64,000 nucleotides of DNA. It comes from Rhabdornis inornatus. Taxonomy: Eukaryota > Chordata > Aves > Passeriformes > Rhabdornithidae. The DNA is taken from NCBI GenBank assembly GCA_013397075.1, contig VWZS01007432.1, positions 797,381 through 861,380 of the forward strand, written 5' to 3'. The notes under the pieces are model-generated. The model saw only the letters and a list, made by a program, of their open reading frames with translations, was not told where the DNA came from and did no database searches. This document shows, piece by piece, positions 48,501 to 61,244 of this stretch; the first letter of the stretch is position 1, and every line of letters starts with the position of its first letter. The position numbers and the translations under genes are program-made.

Positions 48501-51500
48501 TAGGAGTTGCCATGTTGCCTGTGTCTCTGCTGTCACCCACAAAAGATGTTTCAAAAGCTCAAAAGTTGGTCAGCTTCAGTAAGGCTTGACAAAAGGAGTA
48601 ATTCAATGAAAAAAATAGTGGAAGTTCTTGTGAGCTGTATGAAATGAGCACTGGTACAGTGCAGAGCCTCAGATTAGTGTCTCTCCCTGAAAAGTTGAGC
48701 TGGGAGTGGATTTGACCAAATTGTGACCAAGTAGCTCAGGGAGTTCAAGCTGGATGTCCGCAAGGATCTGCTGTGAGATGGGCACAGGTGGCAGGTGGGA
48801 TTCCTTGGCTCTGCAGCCTCTCAGTTACTTGGATGAAAAACATGTTTATGTAGCCTGAAAGTGGAAAGCTGCTCCTCTGGTCTTTGGAGTTGGTCTCTGT
48901 TAGGTGGAGAAGGTGCCAGAGACTTTCATCCTGGTTACCACTTCTTGTCCAGCTGAATCTCATCTCCTCTCCCCTCTGCCCTGGCCACACTGCCCAGCTC
49001 TGGGGCTCTGCTGGGGTTCTCCATCGAGCTGTAGCTGGCCAGGCTCACTGCAAACATGTGAAGTGATGCGAACACCTATTTTCTCACCTTTCTTTCATTC
49101 CAAGTTAGATTTCCTGGCTGCATTGACAAAGAAATAGTACAAAATCCTCATGGCACAAATGCACTGTCAACTTGTTTCTCCATTTGTAACTGTTAGGATT
49201 TGTGTATGCGTGGAGCTCTCACCTTTGTAGGAGTTTTCTCTGTACTTGGACAATTACACAGAAAAAACAAGTCACACCTAAGGGTAAGGTCCCCTCTCTT
49301 CATCTTTCCCTTTCCTTGAAGAGCTGTGAAGAAACGCAAGAGTTGCACCTCAGCTGTTGCTCTTCAGTTTCACACCCAAACTTAACCCACCTTATCTCTG
49401 AAGCGGTCAGATCTCTGTTCCTTTATGTGCTTTGTCAGTATGCACATGCCCCATTAGCAAGAGCAGCTCTCTCTAGATGATTAAGGATAAAAATTCTGGC
49501 AGACTCTCTGCAGACACTTGAGGATGAAAAGGAACTACAGAATTGGCTGTTTCAACAGTGTTATAACAAACTATAAAAAGATACTAAGATTGCCTCCTAA
49601 TTGAATTTTTTTTCCTATATGTTAGAAATATATGTAAGTTGAGAGATAGGATGGATGTATGAGGGAGCATCTACGGTCTGTGATGTGAATGAAGAACGAT
49701 TGTTTGCGTATTGAAAACTGATTTTTTAGGAACTGATGCTTCTATTTAACCTTTTTGCTCTTCCCTGGGCCTAATCAGTAATTAGCATGTTCCCTGTGAA
49801 TTTGCCTTGTCTAATTATGGTCACATCTCTGAATGGTTTGACATCCCATTGAAGGAAATATAAAGACCGGGAGGAAGAAGAGAAACCAGTGTAACATGGA
49901 ATGAACATAAGAACCATCCTGTCCTGTTATGGTGTCATTTAACTGGAAAGGTTTTATTAAATATTGGATTAAAAAAATGAAATATAATACGCACTTCCCA
50001 ACTTTGTACTAAGTGTTCAGTACTTTTGGGTTTAGCTGATCTTTCATTTGCAACCCTGCAGAATGGTTTGCAGAGCTCTGTCCCTGACTGCAGCAGTGCA
50101 GCTGGCAGCACTGGAATGCTCCTGCTCTATTTCCACAGAACACAGAGAAATGAGCTGCAGCTACAACTGCTTGTGCTTCTCAGGAGTCATTCCTGTGGAT
50201 TAATTTATGATTTGTGTTTAGTGGTAGTTGAACTAAGTAATCATAAGGATCTGGATGGATTCCATTCCCTCAGTGAAAGGAAGCTCTTCCCAAATCAACA
50301 ATATTTCTCTATCATTTGTTGCCTCCCAATCCCATATTCTTTCCCTGCTTCTTCCTGTTTCTAGCAAAGTTAATTGGGGCTTCTGTTTATATAAGGACTT
50401 ATGCAGTGAATCCATAAGGAGGAATAACTTTTACCGCAGAATTTTGCTGAATTTTTTTTCATCCGTTCTGGGTTTGGCCCTGTTTTGTTTCCTGAGTTGG
50501 CTGAGAAAGGAGCTGACACTTCTGCTACCACGATTCCCTTAGAGATCATACCTTTATGATCCCAGCTGTATTTAGGGAAGCCTTGATCAAAGGGAAGTCT
50601 GTAGTCACCACTTTGCAGAACCATAGCAACAGGGCAATCAAGGAGTTTACTGGATCTAGCCAGATTTCTGTTAATGGATGTGGAGGCTTGTAAGCAAGAA
50701 ACAATTTGCTGTAAGGACTGGGAGGCGTTGGGTTGTCTGCCACACACAAGGGCTGCAAAACCAGAGAGCTTTTGGCACCTTGACATGGTTTTGTAGAGAC
50801 ATCCTGTTGAATGTCAAGAGAGCTATTTCAGCTCAGCTTACCACTAGGAATACAGAAAACCTGTGTGGTTCAGAGCTATCGAGGAGAGAATATTTTGGAG
50901 TTATTTGTCAGTCATCTATTTCCAAGGCCCAGTGACATTTATCAAAGAATTCAGTAAAACTCTATTAACCCAGTAGCTCTGTTAATGATCTGTGGATTTT
51001 TGCTTTCCTTCCCCCCATAGTTTCAACATGCTCTTGCAATTGATTTATGATTCACATGAGGCTGGAGCAGTGATAGGAGAAAGGGTGTTATTTAGAAACT
51101 AGGTCCAGAAGAAAAGTGTATTTTCTCTAATTAAAACAAACTGCACAGTGCTGTCAATGGTCCTGTTCCAACTGAGGTAGGTAACTAGATTTAAAGAAAA
51201 AAAATTGCCTTCTTGCAAAGGTCATCCCCAAATTATGGAATTTGAAACAAAACCTGTCCCATTTTTCTTTTAAGGCTCAATTTTCTGTTCTGCATTCTTA
51301 CCTGTAGACTAAATTAATTTTCCAAGTGTTTAAGATTTATTTTTTGAAAACTGCTTCATTTACAACAGAAGTGTGCAGGCGGTATGAGTGCTTAAAACAC
51401 TTTCCTCATTAGAGGCTCCTCATGTAAACTGGTCATAGAGTTCACCTTCGGGGACTCTGAGGAGCCAGCATCTGTGTTAGAAAACAGACACATTTGAAAT

Positions 51501-52806
51501 AAATCCCTTTTCTCTATACATCTTTAGGTGCTGAGGAGTTTTTTTTTAAATACGTTTCCCTGTGTATTTTAAAAATACGTATATTTTGTAAGTTAGTGCA
51601 AGCAAAGAGTGATGAGTACAGTTCATTTGAACAGAAATGAGTCTCAGTGCCGTGACAGTTCAGTGATCATACATGTGGATGCTGTTGTTCCAGACCCCTG
51701 ATAGTTTGTGGCACTTAGAGAAATTGGTACTTAAGCAGGATGCATATGTGAGTATGTTTTCTTGGTTTGGGATTTGCTTGCTTGTGGGCTTTTAAAGCAA
51801 TTTTTCCACATGCACTGACCTAGAATGGGTTTTTCGTATTGGGAAGTGACATAAATCAAAGCCAGATTTATTGAAAACCTTTTGAAAACTGGTTACAGAG
51901 GATGGCAGGGAAGACAGCTTAATATTTGAAACAAATCACTGGTTTTGTGCTTTCTCAAATCAGTTCAGTACAGATACTAACACCAGGTTACAATATACTC
52001 AGAGGAAAGGAGGGTTCACTTGTTGCTTCAGTACTTTTACAGCATGAATTACACTCACAAAACTCTAAAATCTCTGAAGTCTGATATTATACTGCCTGCT
52101 TTATGTGTGCACCACGTTACTAGGAAAGCATGTGAAGAAGAAACATGACTTTGAAAGGATGAATGCCTTAGAGGAAGTATTGAAGCATCTAATCTTGAAT
52201 CATTTCAATTGGCCTTGATAGAGTCCTGGAATAAAGTAAAAGAGTGCTCCTTATACTTACGATGACACAGCATGGGTTCCATCTCCCCGAAATCTAAGGT
52301 GTTTTGCACATTAGCTTCCTGCCTAATTTTTTGGGTTTCACACAGAAATGGGACCAATCACTAGGCAGCTGGGAAGAGACCTTTTTTGCTGAACTTTTCC
52401 CACACAGTCTTCTGCAAAGATAGCACATATATAAAATCCTTGCTTGTGCAGCTTCTTTGTAAGGACTTCTCTATTTCCAGCCATGTTAGTGAGAGGATCC
52501 ACAAAGCAGCCAGCAATGCTCCCAGCAAATAAAGGATAAGCAAATGAAACCAAGGCAAACATTTGATTTCCTCTTTTTCACCACCCTCTCAAATAACTGC
52601 TTAAATTCAATCTCAGAGGTATATACTGCCTATAAATTCAAGGAATGCTTCCTGTAACAGAAAGGAAAACATTAGGCCATACAGAAGAAAATTTAGCAAG
52701 TATGTGAGAGAATTGTTTTGCAAACTCTTCCTCTCATTCAATGGAACAAGCAGGATCTGTGCTCCTGATGGGCAATGCTTTAGCTTGTCTAACAAAATAG
52801 CTAAGT

Positions 52807-52836
52807 TATTTTATTTGTCTATTTATTTATTTATTC
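52807..52836 (+). repeat. (TTTA)n microsatellite
   Basis: Imperfect TTTA/ATTT tetranucleotide run, about seven units with one substitution. Confidence 0.85.
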
Positions 52837-53350
52837 AGGAGACTGAGCGGGAATTGCTCCAGAATCTGCTTACTGGCTTCTTTTTTAATTAGATAAAATG
52901 GGTTGTTATGCATTATTTTCTTGGTGTTTCTACATTTACTAATGATACAGATTTTAAAATCTAAAGAATAGGCATAATTCAGGCAATGTTAATGCAAGCC
53001 CTGGCAAAACACTACATTAGCTTATTCCTGAGTAATTTTAATTCACATCTTCAAACTGTAATCATAGTGAACATAGCATTTGGCAGATTCAGCATGTCAG
53101 TGCTTCAGTTCCTTGGTGATAAAAAGGTGCTCCATTCTGAACAGGTTATAATTACTGTTCCTTCAGTTAAAACTTTGCTCATCTGGGAGGAAGGAGCTGG
53201 GGATTTTCACTGTGCTTTGCAAGTCTTTCCTCTGCTTTACCTCCCCCACTTGAGATGGAGAAGCCTTGGCTTGGTGTGGTTTTGAAAGATGAAACTTCTT
53301 CCAGTGTCCTGGATGAAATACATTAATTGTGGAGCAGCACACAAAACAGT

Positions 53351-53408
53351 ACTGCAGGATTTTAATTAGTACTGTAGGATTTCAATTAGTCATGTAGGAT
53401 TTTAAAAG
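53351..53408 (+). repeat. Three-copy 20-bp tandem repeat
   Basis: Units start at 53351 (ACTGCAGGATTTTAATTAGT), 53371 (ACTGTAGGATTTCAATTAGT) and 53391 (CATGTAGGATTTTAAAAG, shortened). The first two differ at two positions, so the array is a small minisatellite about 550 bp before coding exon 3. Confidence 0.9.
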
Positions 53409-53725
53409 TAAGCATTACTAAATGCGTATTAATGCTTTTACCAAATGGAGTAAACATGACTTTTTTTAATGAGCTCTCAGTATAAACCTGATATGGGAGA
53501 AGGAAGTATCTAGAAGGTATCTTGCTGGGGTGGAGACTAAAAGGTGTGCCTGCTCATGGGGTGGTGGGTGCTGTGCCTGTTTTTCTGAAGAATCATTTCC
53601 ACATATTAAGAATAGGAAGAAGCATCAAAAACTTCTGAGAAGTGAAGGGAGAGAAAAAAATGTTCCAGGCAGAGTGGGAATACATAGCCAGGCCTTGGCT
53701 GCTGATGTATGGTTCCACAGAGAGG

Positions 53726-53799
53726 TTTGTATTTCTTCTCATATTCTAGGGATCAAAAATCAAGGATTACTGTGTTTCCCATTTTATCTAGAGAACCAC
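53726..53799 (+). repeat. Dispersed repeat, copy A
   Basis: About 74 bp that aligns by eye at roughly 80% identity with 55501-55573, with a shared exact block of 21 bases (53757-53777) and a single one-base gap. The family is not recognised. Copy A ends about 160 bp before coding exon 3 and copy B lies in the following intron. Confidence 0.6.
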
Positions 53800-53957
53800 G
53801 AAACTGACCTAAGGAAATGGCACATGTATTGCTTCTCTGCCAAGGTTTTCCTGCTGCCCCTCAGTGCCTCCCCATCTCCCATGCTAAATGCTGCTCTCCC
53901 AGAACTGGTACAGCATCACCACATTTGTAGATTAAATACCTGTTCTTCCTCTCACAG

Positions 53958-54121
53958 GTGGATTTGCTGAGTTCTCCAGCTCTTTCCCTGGTCTCTGTGA
54001 AGGAAAATCCACACTAATCCCTACTTGCATTTCTCAACCCTGCCTACCTGTTTCCAACACTGGCCCAACTAGAATCCTGCCTCATCTCTACCTTGGGTGT
54101 CAGCGAGATGTCCTCAACAAG
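53958..54121 (+). CDS. DUSP16: DUSP16 coding exon 3: inter-domain linker and start of the phosphatase domain (residues 124-178)
   Basis: Enters with the last two bases of codon 124 after a tctcacag acceptor. It encodes GGFAEFSSSFPGLCEGKST, the end of the rhodanese-like domain, then the linker ISQPCLPV and GPTRILPHLYLGCQRDVLNK, the conserved opening of the dual-specificity phosphatase domain in the DUSP8/DUSP16/DUSP10 group. It is 164 nt and ends after a complete codon (phase 0) at GTGAGC. Cys171 in LYLGCQ fits DUSP16; DUSP8 has Ser there. Confidence 0.96.
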
Positions 54122-54687
54122 GTGAGCATTGTGGGTGCCATGTGGGTCACTGGAATGAGTATCTGATCTCCAGGGATCTTCCATCATGGTGCATCCTTAC
54201 AGCCCTGAAACAGCACAAGTGAATGCAGGTAATGCACAACCCATGGAAAGCTGTGGGAGAAGCAGTGATCCACACACCGTGGAATTAATCTATGGGTCAT
54301 GTAGTATGAAACTTGGGCATCTTTCTCCTTCATCCTGGGCAGATGAAATGGTAAATTCCTCAGGAACCTATGGACCAACAGCAAACTACCACATCTGCCA
54401 TGACAGCAGGTCAACTGCATTCCTGTCACAGCTCTGACCAGCTTGTTTTGGCAGGTCTTGGAGGTTGACACATTATATTCATGGTTACAGCAGGACAAAG
54501 GAAGATTGTCTGGTTTTGGTATTTCCTTCAAGTGCTAGGAAAAAATAGCATTTAAACACCATGAATTGTATAATAAGGGATTACTGCAAACAAATCTTTG
54601 TGCACCCTCTGAAATCACTGGGGTTGTTTAAAATGAGCTTTTATGGTGATACTGCATTAAGAAACTTTTACTGTTTCTAAGTAATTT

Positions 54688-54710
54688 AAATTACTAAAAA
54701 TTAGTAATTT
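54688..54710. repeat. AT-rich inverted repeat
   Basis: Perfect 10-bp arms AAATTACTAA and TTAGTAATTT around an AAA loop. It overlaps a 14-bp palindrome GTAATTTAAATTAC at 54681-54694. Confidence 0.85.
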
Positions 54711-55500
54711 CTGCTTGTAAAGAATAACAAAAAATTATTTACTAAAAATAGTCAGCAAAGGTATCAAATATAGCACTTGTAGGATGCTGGACTATCAGAT
54801 GTCTAAGAGACCTTGTCTCAAATTGCCATGGGTCTCTATTCCTGTGTATATCCACAGATGTTTGCCTCCATGAGGAGCAGCTCACACTGCTTCCAACCTG
54901 CATCTTGGGTCCCTTCAAAGGGACTTTTTATTTCTTGTGCTGCATGTGCCCTCTTGCCTCCCATGCTCTCTGACAGTCCTGTTCATTAGTTGAATCCCCA
55001 ACAGCCTTCATAAGCTGGCATTAAATACATGGATGGGGAGAGGGAAGCAGTGCTTCACCCTAGAATATTGCCCTAATTATGTGCAAGGCTTATGTGTATG
55101 GTTTTTTATCCATGTACAAACCTTAAGCCAGGAGCTATCATAAGTAGTCCTGTAACTGGATAAAATTTATGTATTTTGACCATTTTAATTTTCACTGGTT
55201 TCTTCTACTTTTGCTCCATCCCAGTCTGGCCATTAATAGGCTATTTTTTGATTTTTCACAATCATTTAAAGGGGATTTTTGACTCACAAGCAATCATGTA
55301 GAAGGTAATTGTGCTTTAGCAGTAATTAAAATAATTAAGTAAGTAAAAAATACCTCTTTCAGTTGATAAGATATTAGATGTTTTTATGCTGTTTGTGTCA
55401 GTGTGTCTGCAGTCGTGCTTTCACTTCAATGTGTGTCAAAGGAAACACTGCAGCCACAGCTACTTTGGAATTAGTGCAAGAGCCCCAGGAGCTGGTCAGA

Positions 55501-55573
55501 TTTGTACTTGTTCACATGTTCTTGGGACTGAAAATCAAGGATTACTGTGTTCCCATGCTGTATGGAGAACCAC
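55501..55573 (+). repeat. Dispersed repeat, copy B
   Basis: Partner of 53726-53799 in the preceding intron, same orientation, about 1.7 kb apart and with coding exon 3 between them. Short frames that cross it are not credible genes. Confidence 0.6.
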
Positions 55574-58500
55574 ACAAATGATAGCATACCACCTATTCAG
55601 GTGTTCAGGAAGTTCTTGCCACCTGGTGTCATCCCTGACAGTCAATGTTTTGAAGTTCTTCCATTGGTAACCTCTTAGATTTCTTACCTATTTTTAGGAG
55701 ACAAATACAAATCTTTTAATTTCAGATCTACTAATTTTTTGTACCTTTTCTTCTTCCCTGGGCACGTCACTTGTTGGCTGCACTAAACTAGACCTGAGTG
55801 CCAGTGGCTTATCTACCTCTTATCTACATCTTCAGATTCTATGTTTGCCTCTGGAAAATGCAAAATGGCTTCCACCTTTAATACCAGAAAATACTAAGAA
55901 GCTGTGGGAACAAATTATAATTTCTACCTCTTAGAAGGCACTTAATGTTTTCCCCAATACCAGCAACTCCCAGTTTCCTGGGTTTAATCAGTTTCTGGAT
56001 TTAACTAAAAGTTAGTGGTAGCCACACACTGGCACATTAGAAATATGAATAATGGAACTCTGCTGCTCTTCCTGCAACATGCCTGGCTTCTGGGAAGCCT
56101 GGATCCTGCACAGGGGCACTGGGGGAGAGCAAAGAGAATGGCTGACTACACTGATTGCCCAGAAACACATGGCAAGAAATCTGGGAAGTAAAGAACATTG
56201 GAAAGCAGAGGGCCAGAAACAAAAAAGCAGGGACAAGTAGCAAAGTGCTGTCTCTGTTAGGACAGTCCAGGAGCTGGTAAGTGGCTACATTTGCATGCGC
56301 TGGTTTAATGGCCTTGTTGGGGCTACTTGGGACAGGAAGTCATCTTTCTGCTAAGATTAAAATAGCTCTTTCCTATTAAAATCCAGATTTAAAAAAAAAA
56401 CCAAAAAACAACAAATTGCTGGAAAATTCTAATAAGATTCTGCAAACTTAAGATGTAGTTGGATACTGACCTTATTTTTGCCTTCAGGTGCTGCAAGTTC
56501 TCGTGATTCCTTCTATTCACTAGACATACCAATTTCTCTGAAATTAAATAATCTTAAAAATATCTGCAAGAAGCTCCTAATCAGCACTACTGTTCAATCT
56601 GATGCATTAAAGATGTCAGTTTTCATCAGGTTTTATCAAGATGAGCTTATCTTTTCAGAATCTTTATAAGCTTATCTCCAAGTGCCTGAGTAGGGAAATG
56701 CTTCTGTTGTTGCAGAACAACCTGTCTTCATGACCTTTTCAGAATACTAATGTTATTTACCATTAATACCTCTGCTGAAATGCTTTATTTAGAAAAGATA
56801 TGCAGCCACAAATGCTTGGTTTTTGTCCTTCAGCAAAACTAATGATTCATTCAGGAAAGTCTTAGGAGAATTTTAATATTTTTTGCAGATTTCTTTCTAA
56901 ATGCTTAATTCTGAAAACATTCATATTTTTTGCAGTGTTGAAATGCTAAAAACCCCGTAAGAGTTCTAAGAGAAAAGATTACTTGTTTTGGGTCTCAGTG
57001 TACTACATTGTGGTTATTTTCCTGTGATAGATTGGTGGCATTGCAAGACAGTATTTACTTTGACAGAAGATCTTCTTTGCTCTTTGTGAGAGGAAAATTG
57101 CATTCTAACCTACATAGGAGTGACAGTGTCCTTTCTGAAAGTCAGTGTGACAGAAGGCAATCTGTTGTGTGGTTATGGGCCTGAAGGAGCTCCCAACTGA
57201 CACCTCATGGCTTGTACCAGCATTTAAAATGTAAAACTTTCTGCCTTCCCACTTGCATAACTATTCTTTTCTTCTAGACCTGGATTTTATTTCCTGGAAC
57301 AAAATAACATTTTAAGGTGCTATTAATTTTCAGATTAAACAAGTCATAAAATGTAAATAAGCTTACAAAAGAGCATTTACCTTCTTTTCACAGGGTTGTT
57401 AGTATTAGGATTTCTGGATCTTCCTCCCATCGTAATTCACTTTTTCCTCTTGGGTGCCTCACAATGAAGGCACTGTTATGGTTATTACACTGGAGCATGT
57501 CACTGTGGGAATGATTGATTTTTCAGAACAGAAGGAAGCATAACTTCTTTCTTTAGCCTCAGTCTGAAAGACAAGCACTAATATTTTGGGGTGGTTTTCT
57601 TGGCTTGTAGATTTCGGACTTGGCGTCTGCAGCCTTCTTGTTCCATTTGAATAATCAATCCCACATCAAAAACCTGGCATAACTGTGCAGTGGTGATGGT
57701 TGGACTGTGCAGCCCATCAGCATTTATGTTTTAAAAGAAATAATAAGGTTCTCTGTTCTTTCCAATTCATAACGCCCCCTTAACTATGTTCTTAACAAAC
57801 CTGTTGGTGGCAGCCCACTTGTTAGTGAGACCTTCACCACCTCCCTCTTTGTACCTGGGAATTCAGGACCCTGTGTGTGCTTTTGTCCTGGATACTCCAG
57901 TTGCTCCTCATTCACCTTCAAGAAGTGACAACAGGGAGTGAGCTAGTTTGGGGTCAGTATTTCAGCTCAGTGACCTAAAGTCAGTAATTGTTTCCCAGGA
58001 TTTGCTGCTGAAGAGCTTTGGGATCCTGGAAGGGAAAAACTGTGTGGTCCAGGACAGGGAGGTGGGGATGTTGGGGATCAGGAGTCTCCCTGGCACACAT
58101 AAGATACCAGGAGTCCAGTTAGTGCTCTATGCCAGTAATCCCATTCTCACTACCTCTCCCCTCTGGATAATTCCCAATATTCCCATATTTCCTTAGAGCA
58201 CTCCTGCTTTTAGGCATGTCAGTATGTGAGAGTGAAATCCAGGCAAGGAAGGTACAGCTGTGGAAGGCATGCAGGGCTGGAGGGAGCTTGGTGCTTCATC
58301 TCCAAGGGGGACGTGAGGGAAGGTCAATGAGAAGCTGAGCTATATTGGGAATGTGACCCAGGAAATTAGCAAGGCAAGAAGCACTAAGGCTGAGAACTTA
58401 CCTTTTCCTTTCTTCCTTTTTTTTTTATTTTGACCATTGCTGCAAGTAATATTTCTGATGATTTGCCTTGCAAGGAATTGTCTATCTCCTTTTCCCCTTG

Positions 58501-59518
58501 GATGGGTGTGTTCATGACATAATGCATGTCCATTGGTTTAATGTGCCCACACCTCCAGCCTCTGAATGTGCTGATGTGAGGGACTTCAGATGAGAGGTTG
58601 GAGGAGCAGCTTATTTTGCTCCAGGCAATAAAAATCAGCTCCCTAGCAGAAATTCATGCAAATTCCCTGTTTACAACCACTATTGGATTGACTTTGTGCA
58701 CTTTCCTCTGCAAGTGACTGATGTAGGTTCCCTTCTCCCCTGCAGCTCTTGGTTCTCACTCAGTATTTAATTTATGCAAGGATATCCTGTGTGTGTTCAT
58801 ACTTTATACACACGCTGTGCCATGCATGTGGGGTACCTGTGCTCAACATCACATGTTAGTTAGACTGCTCTGTCTGAACAAGATAGAGTTCTGGCTCTTC
58901 TGCTAAATAAGCACATCCCTGTTTCTCCTCACTGAAAGATCTCTATGCTTGCAGAAAGAATTTGGGGAAGAATCAACCATTTGGCTTAATGACTATTTTT
59001 CTACTGGTAGATCTGCAGTTGAAATCAGCAGTGTAAGAATTCCTTCATGCTGTTGCTCCTATAGATTGACAAACTTTATTATATATCTGCTATGAAAGCA
59101 AAAGGATTAAAACCAAATTTTGGGGTAGGTTGTTGTTTTGGGGTTTTTTTAATGTTTATTTTGAGATAAGAGTTTCCATAGAAATCTGGCCAAAAGCTCC
59201 CCAGTGTTTATGTTCAGTGTAAGTAGTGTCCAAGCCTAGTATTCCATGTCACTTACTGCCAGATCCTTTCTGAACCATGGAAGTTTGATAAGCATTACTC
59301 TAACATGCTAAATTGCTTTTCTGTGTCAAAATGCTTCCTTGAAGGGGACTGGATGGTTTGTGGTAGAGCCATCTCTACTTTTCCAGTACTTCTTCCGTAT
59401 GTTTTTGCACTGAGGTGCCCACTGCATCACAAACTACTTTGCAGAACTCTAAACACCATCCATATGGCAAGATGCAGAAAACAGGTGCCTCTCTTTTATT
59501 TCATGAAAACTGACTTAT

Positions 59519-59598
59519 TTAAAAGCCCAGCTGACTTTTAAATGTACACTGAGTGTACATTTAAAAGCCCAGTTGTCTTTTAAATGTACACTGAGTGT
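59519..59598 (+). repeat. 42-bp tandem duplication with a 15-bp perfect inverted repeat
   Basis: Two direct units start at 59521 and 59563 (AAAAGCCCAGCTGACTTTTA versus AAAAGCCCAGTTGTCTTTTA, then AATGTACACTGAGTGT in both). Across the junction, CTTTTAAATGTACAC (59535-59549) and GTGTACATTTAAAAG (59553-59567) are exact reverse complements around a TGA loop. The direct and inverted symmetry arises because each unit contains parts of both arms. Confidence 0.9.
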
Positions 59599-60271
59599 CT
59601 TTGCATGTTCCTGTGACATTTCTCTGAGAGGTGAGAGGCCTAGAGACTGAAAACTGAAATTGTACATCACAGAGCAGGACTCCTATAAAATGCCACTCAG
59701 TGCTGTGTGGAAATGGTTTCATTCAAGATCTTCATCTCTTTCCTTGAGGTTTTCAGAGAGTTTTGCACATTCCCTTAGAAACAAGAAACTCCTGGACTTG
59801 AGAGGTGACTGCAGGAGGCATCCATTTAATTTCCTATTTCCCACCAATATCTGTGATGGGGCAATTACAGTCCTAGATATGTGATCTGAAAAACACATAT
59901 TCAGGTCAGCAAACTGCATGTGGGAAGCGTTTGTTGTCAATTTGCGTGCTGAGAATTTAAACCAAAGTAGTAAAAACTTAATTCTCTCGGAAGAGATGCT
60001 TCAGAGTAGCAGAAGGTATTCTACCATTACTTCTGTTCTTTGTTAACTTTGTTATTATGGGATTTGCAGTCCATATGTTACTTGGACACACTGGATGTCT
60101 CATTAGAAGCTGTTAAAATAATTCAAAGCTGAGGAGTTGTCTTTTTCCTAGAAGATTGTCCCTTACACAGCTAGAGCAATTCCAACACAAATTTCAGTTT
60201 GGTCTTTGGCTTTGTAATGTGCCAAAGGTACCATTTGACTTCTCTAGGCTTAATCTTCCTCTCTTTCCTAG

Positions 60272-60431
60272 GAGCTGATGCAGCAGAATGACATCGGCTA
60301 CGTCCTGAATGCCAGCAATACTTGTCCAAAGCCTGATTTTATTCCAGAATCCCATTTCCTCAGAGTGCCTGTGAATGACAGCTTTTGTGAGAAAATTTTG
60401 CCTTGGTTGGATAAATCTGTTGATTTTATAG
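60272..60431 (+). CDS. DUSP16: DUSP16 coding exon 4: phosphatase domain with the general-acid Asp (residues 179-232)
   Basis: Starts after a tttcctag acceptor with ELMQQNDIGYVLNASNTCPK, then PDFIPESHFLRVPVNDSFCE and KILPWLDKSVDFI. VLNASNTCPKPDF is a signature of this MKP subgroup. Asp214 in VPVND is at the position of the general acid that protonates the leaving group. The exon is 160 nt, leaving one base of codon 232 (phase 1) at a GTGAGT donor. Asp185 in QQNDIG differs from the Gly I recall in human MKP-7, a modest surface change. Confidence 0.96.
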
Positions 60432-61120
60432 GTGAGTAGAAAATTTTAATTCTCTCTCTCAAACAATGTTTGGTTGCTCTGTGTGTCTGCCATGCTGTTT
60501 TGGCTGGAGAAGCCCCAAGTGCTTTCTGGGTGGTGTGAAAATACCAGGATCTATGGACATGATCAGCATCACTTCATAAGCACAGGAGCAAAAAGTGGGG
60601 AGATTCTGCCTCTGCATGTTCCAGCGTTACAGAACAAAGACACTTCAGAGGTGCTTTCAGGCAGCCTGGTAGATGCCTGATGTTGGTCTGCAGAGAGCAG
60701 ATTAGAAATTAATTAGAAATTAGAAATACATCTTCTGTCTTTACCTTTGAGAAGTGAACTAGCCAGATTTGAACTGGCCAAATTGTTCCATCGTGCATGC
60801 TTGCTTTTTACTGGTATATAGAATGAGAAACAATCACCTTTCCCAGACATCTAAATAGGGCTGTTTATGTGCACATTAAAATGAGCTATGCTGTGACTGC
60901 AGGATGTTTCCTGTGTGTAGTCATGCTTTTTTTATCTCAATGCTACTACACAGTGCTAGGGAAAATAAGTGAGTTTTGTTTCAAGCTTCTTTGAGATTTG
61001 CCATTAGCAGTTCACTTGGAAGCTTTGAATAATTTTCAATAACACTGCTTTCTTTGCAAACTTTTCATCTTGGTATGATGCTGCTGAGTTTGACAGTTGC
61101 CAATTTCTTTTGCCATGCAG
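60432..61120 (+). other. DUSP16: DUSP16 intron between coding exons 4 and 5
   Basis: 689 bp, phase 1, GTGAGT to tgccatgcag. A small TTAGAAA direct repeat occurs near 60703-60727. No other feature is recognised. Confidence 0.9.
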
Positions 61121-61244
61121 AAAAAGCAAAAGCATCCAATGGCCATGTGCTGGTGCACTGTTTAGCTGGGATATCTCGCTCTGCCACAATTGCCATTGCA
61201 TACATCATGAAAAGAATGGATATGTCCTTGGATGAAGCTTACAG
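61121..61244 (+). CDS. DUSP16: DUSP16 coding exon 5: catalytic loop of the phosphatase (residues 232-273, gene continues beyond window)
   Basis: Completes Glu232 and encodes KAKASNGHVLV, the active-site loop HCLAGISRSAT and IAIAYIMKRMDMSLDEAY. The PTP signature HCxxxxxR is intact: nucleophile Cys245, Arg251 and the following Ser252. This suggests an active enzyme, one residue offset from human Cys244. The exon is 124 nt and ends two bases into codon 273 (AG, probably Arg) at a GTAGGG donor. The expected continuation (FVKEKRPTISPNFNFLGQLL in relatives), the end of the catalytic domain and the long C-terminal tail are not in the remaining 2.75 kb, so the gene is partial at the right edge. Confidence 0.97.

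Larger units (their letters stand above)
42019..53957 (+). other. DUSP16: DUSP16 intron between coding exons 2 and 3
   Basis: About 11.9 kb, phase 1, GTAAGA to ctctcacag. Unique AT-leaning sequence with a (GTTT)n run at 42532-42559, a TTTA run at 52807-52836 and a three-copy 20-bp tandem repeat at 53351-53408. A segment at 53726-53799 has a diverged copy in the next intron. Open frames (for example 50370-50786 on -, 52338-52562 on -) are short and unsupported, so no nested gene is called. Confidence 0.85.
54122..60271 (+). other. DUSP16: DUSP16 intron between coding exons 3 and 4
   Basis: 6150 bp, phase 0, GTGAGC to ctttcctag. Unique AT-leaning sequence. It holds an AT hairpin at 54688-54710, copy B of a dispersed repeat at 55501-55573, and a duplicated palindromic segment at 59519-59598. 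No coding exon or RNA gene is recognised in it. Confidence 0.85.

Noticed and set aside
52338..52562. Hydrophobic 74-codon - strand frame (possible membrane protein)
   Set aside because: Two overlapping frames of the same strand are both hydrophobic, which points to composition and not to a gene. No family is recognised.
40532..61244. Assignment of the coding exons to DUSP8 or DUSP10
   Set aside because: The N-terminal residues, TSHIL in the rhodanese-like domain, LYLGCQRD and the IMKRMDMSLDEAY segment fit DUSP16. DUSP8 differs at these positions, and DUSP10 has a long N-terminal extension absent here.
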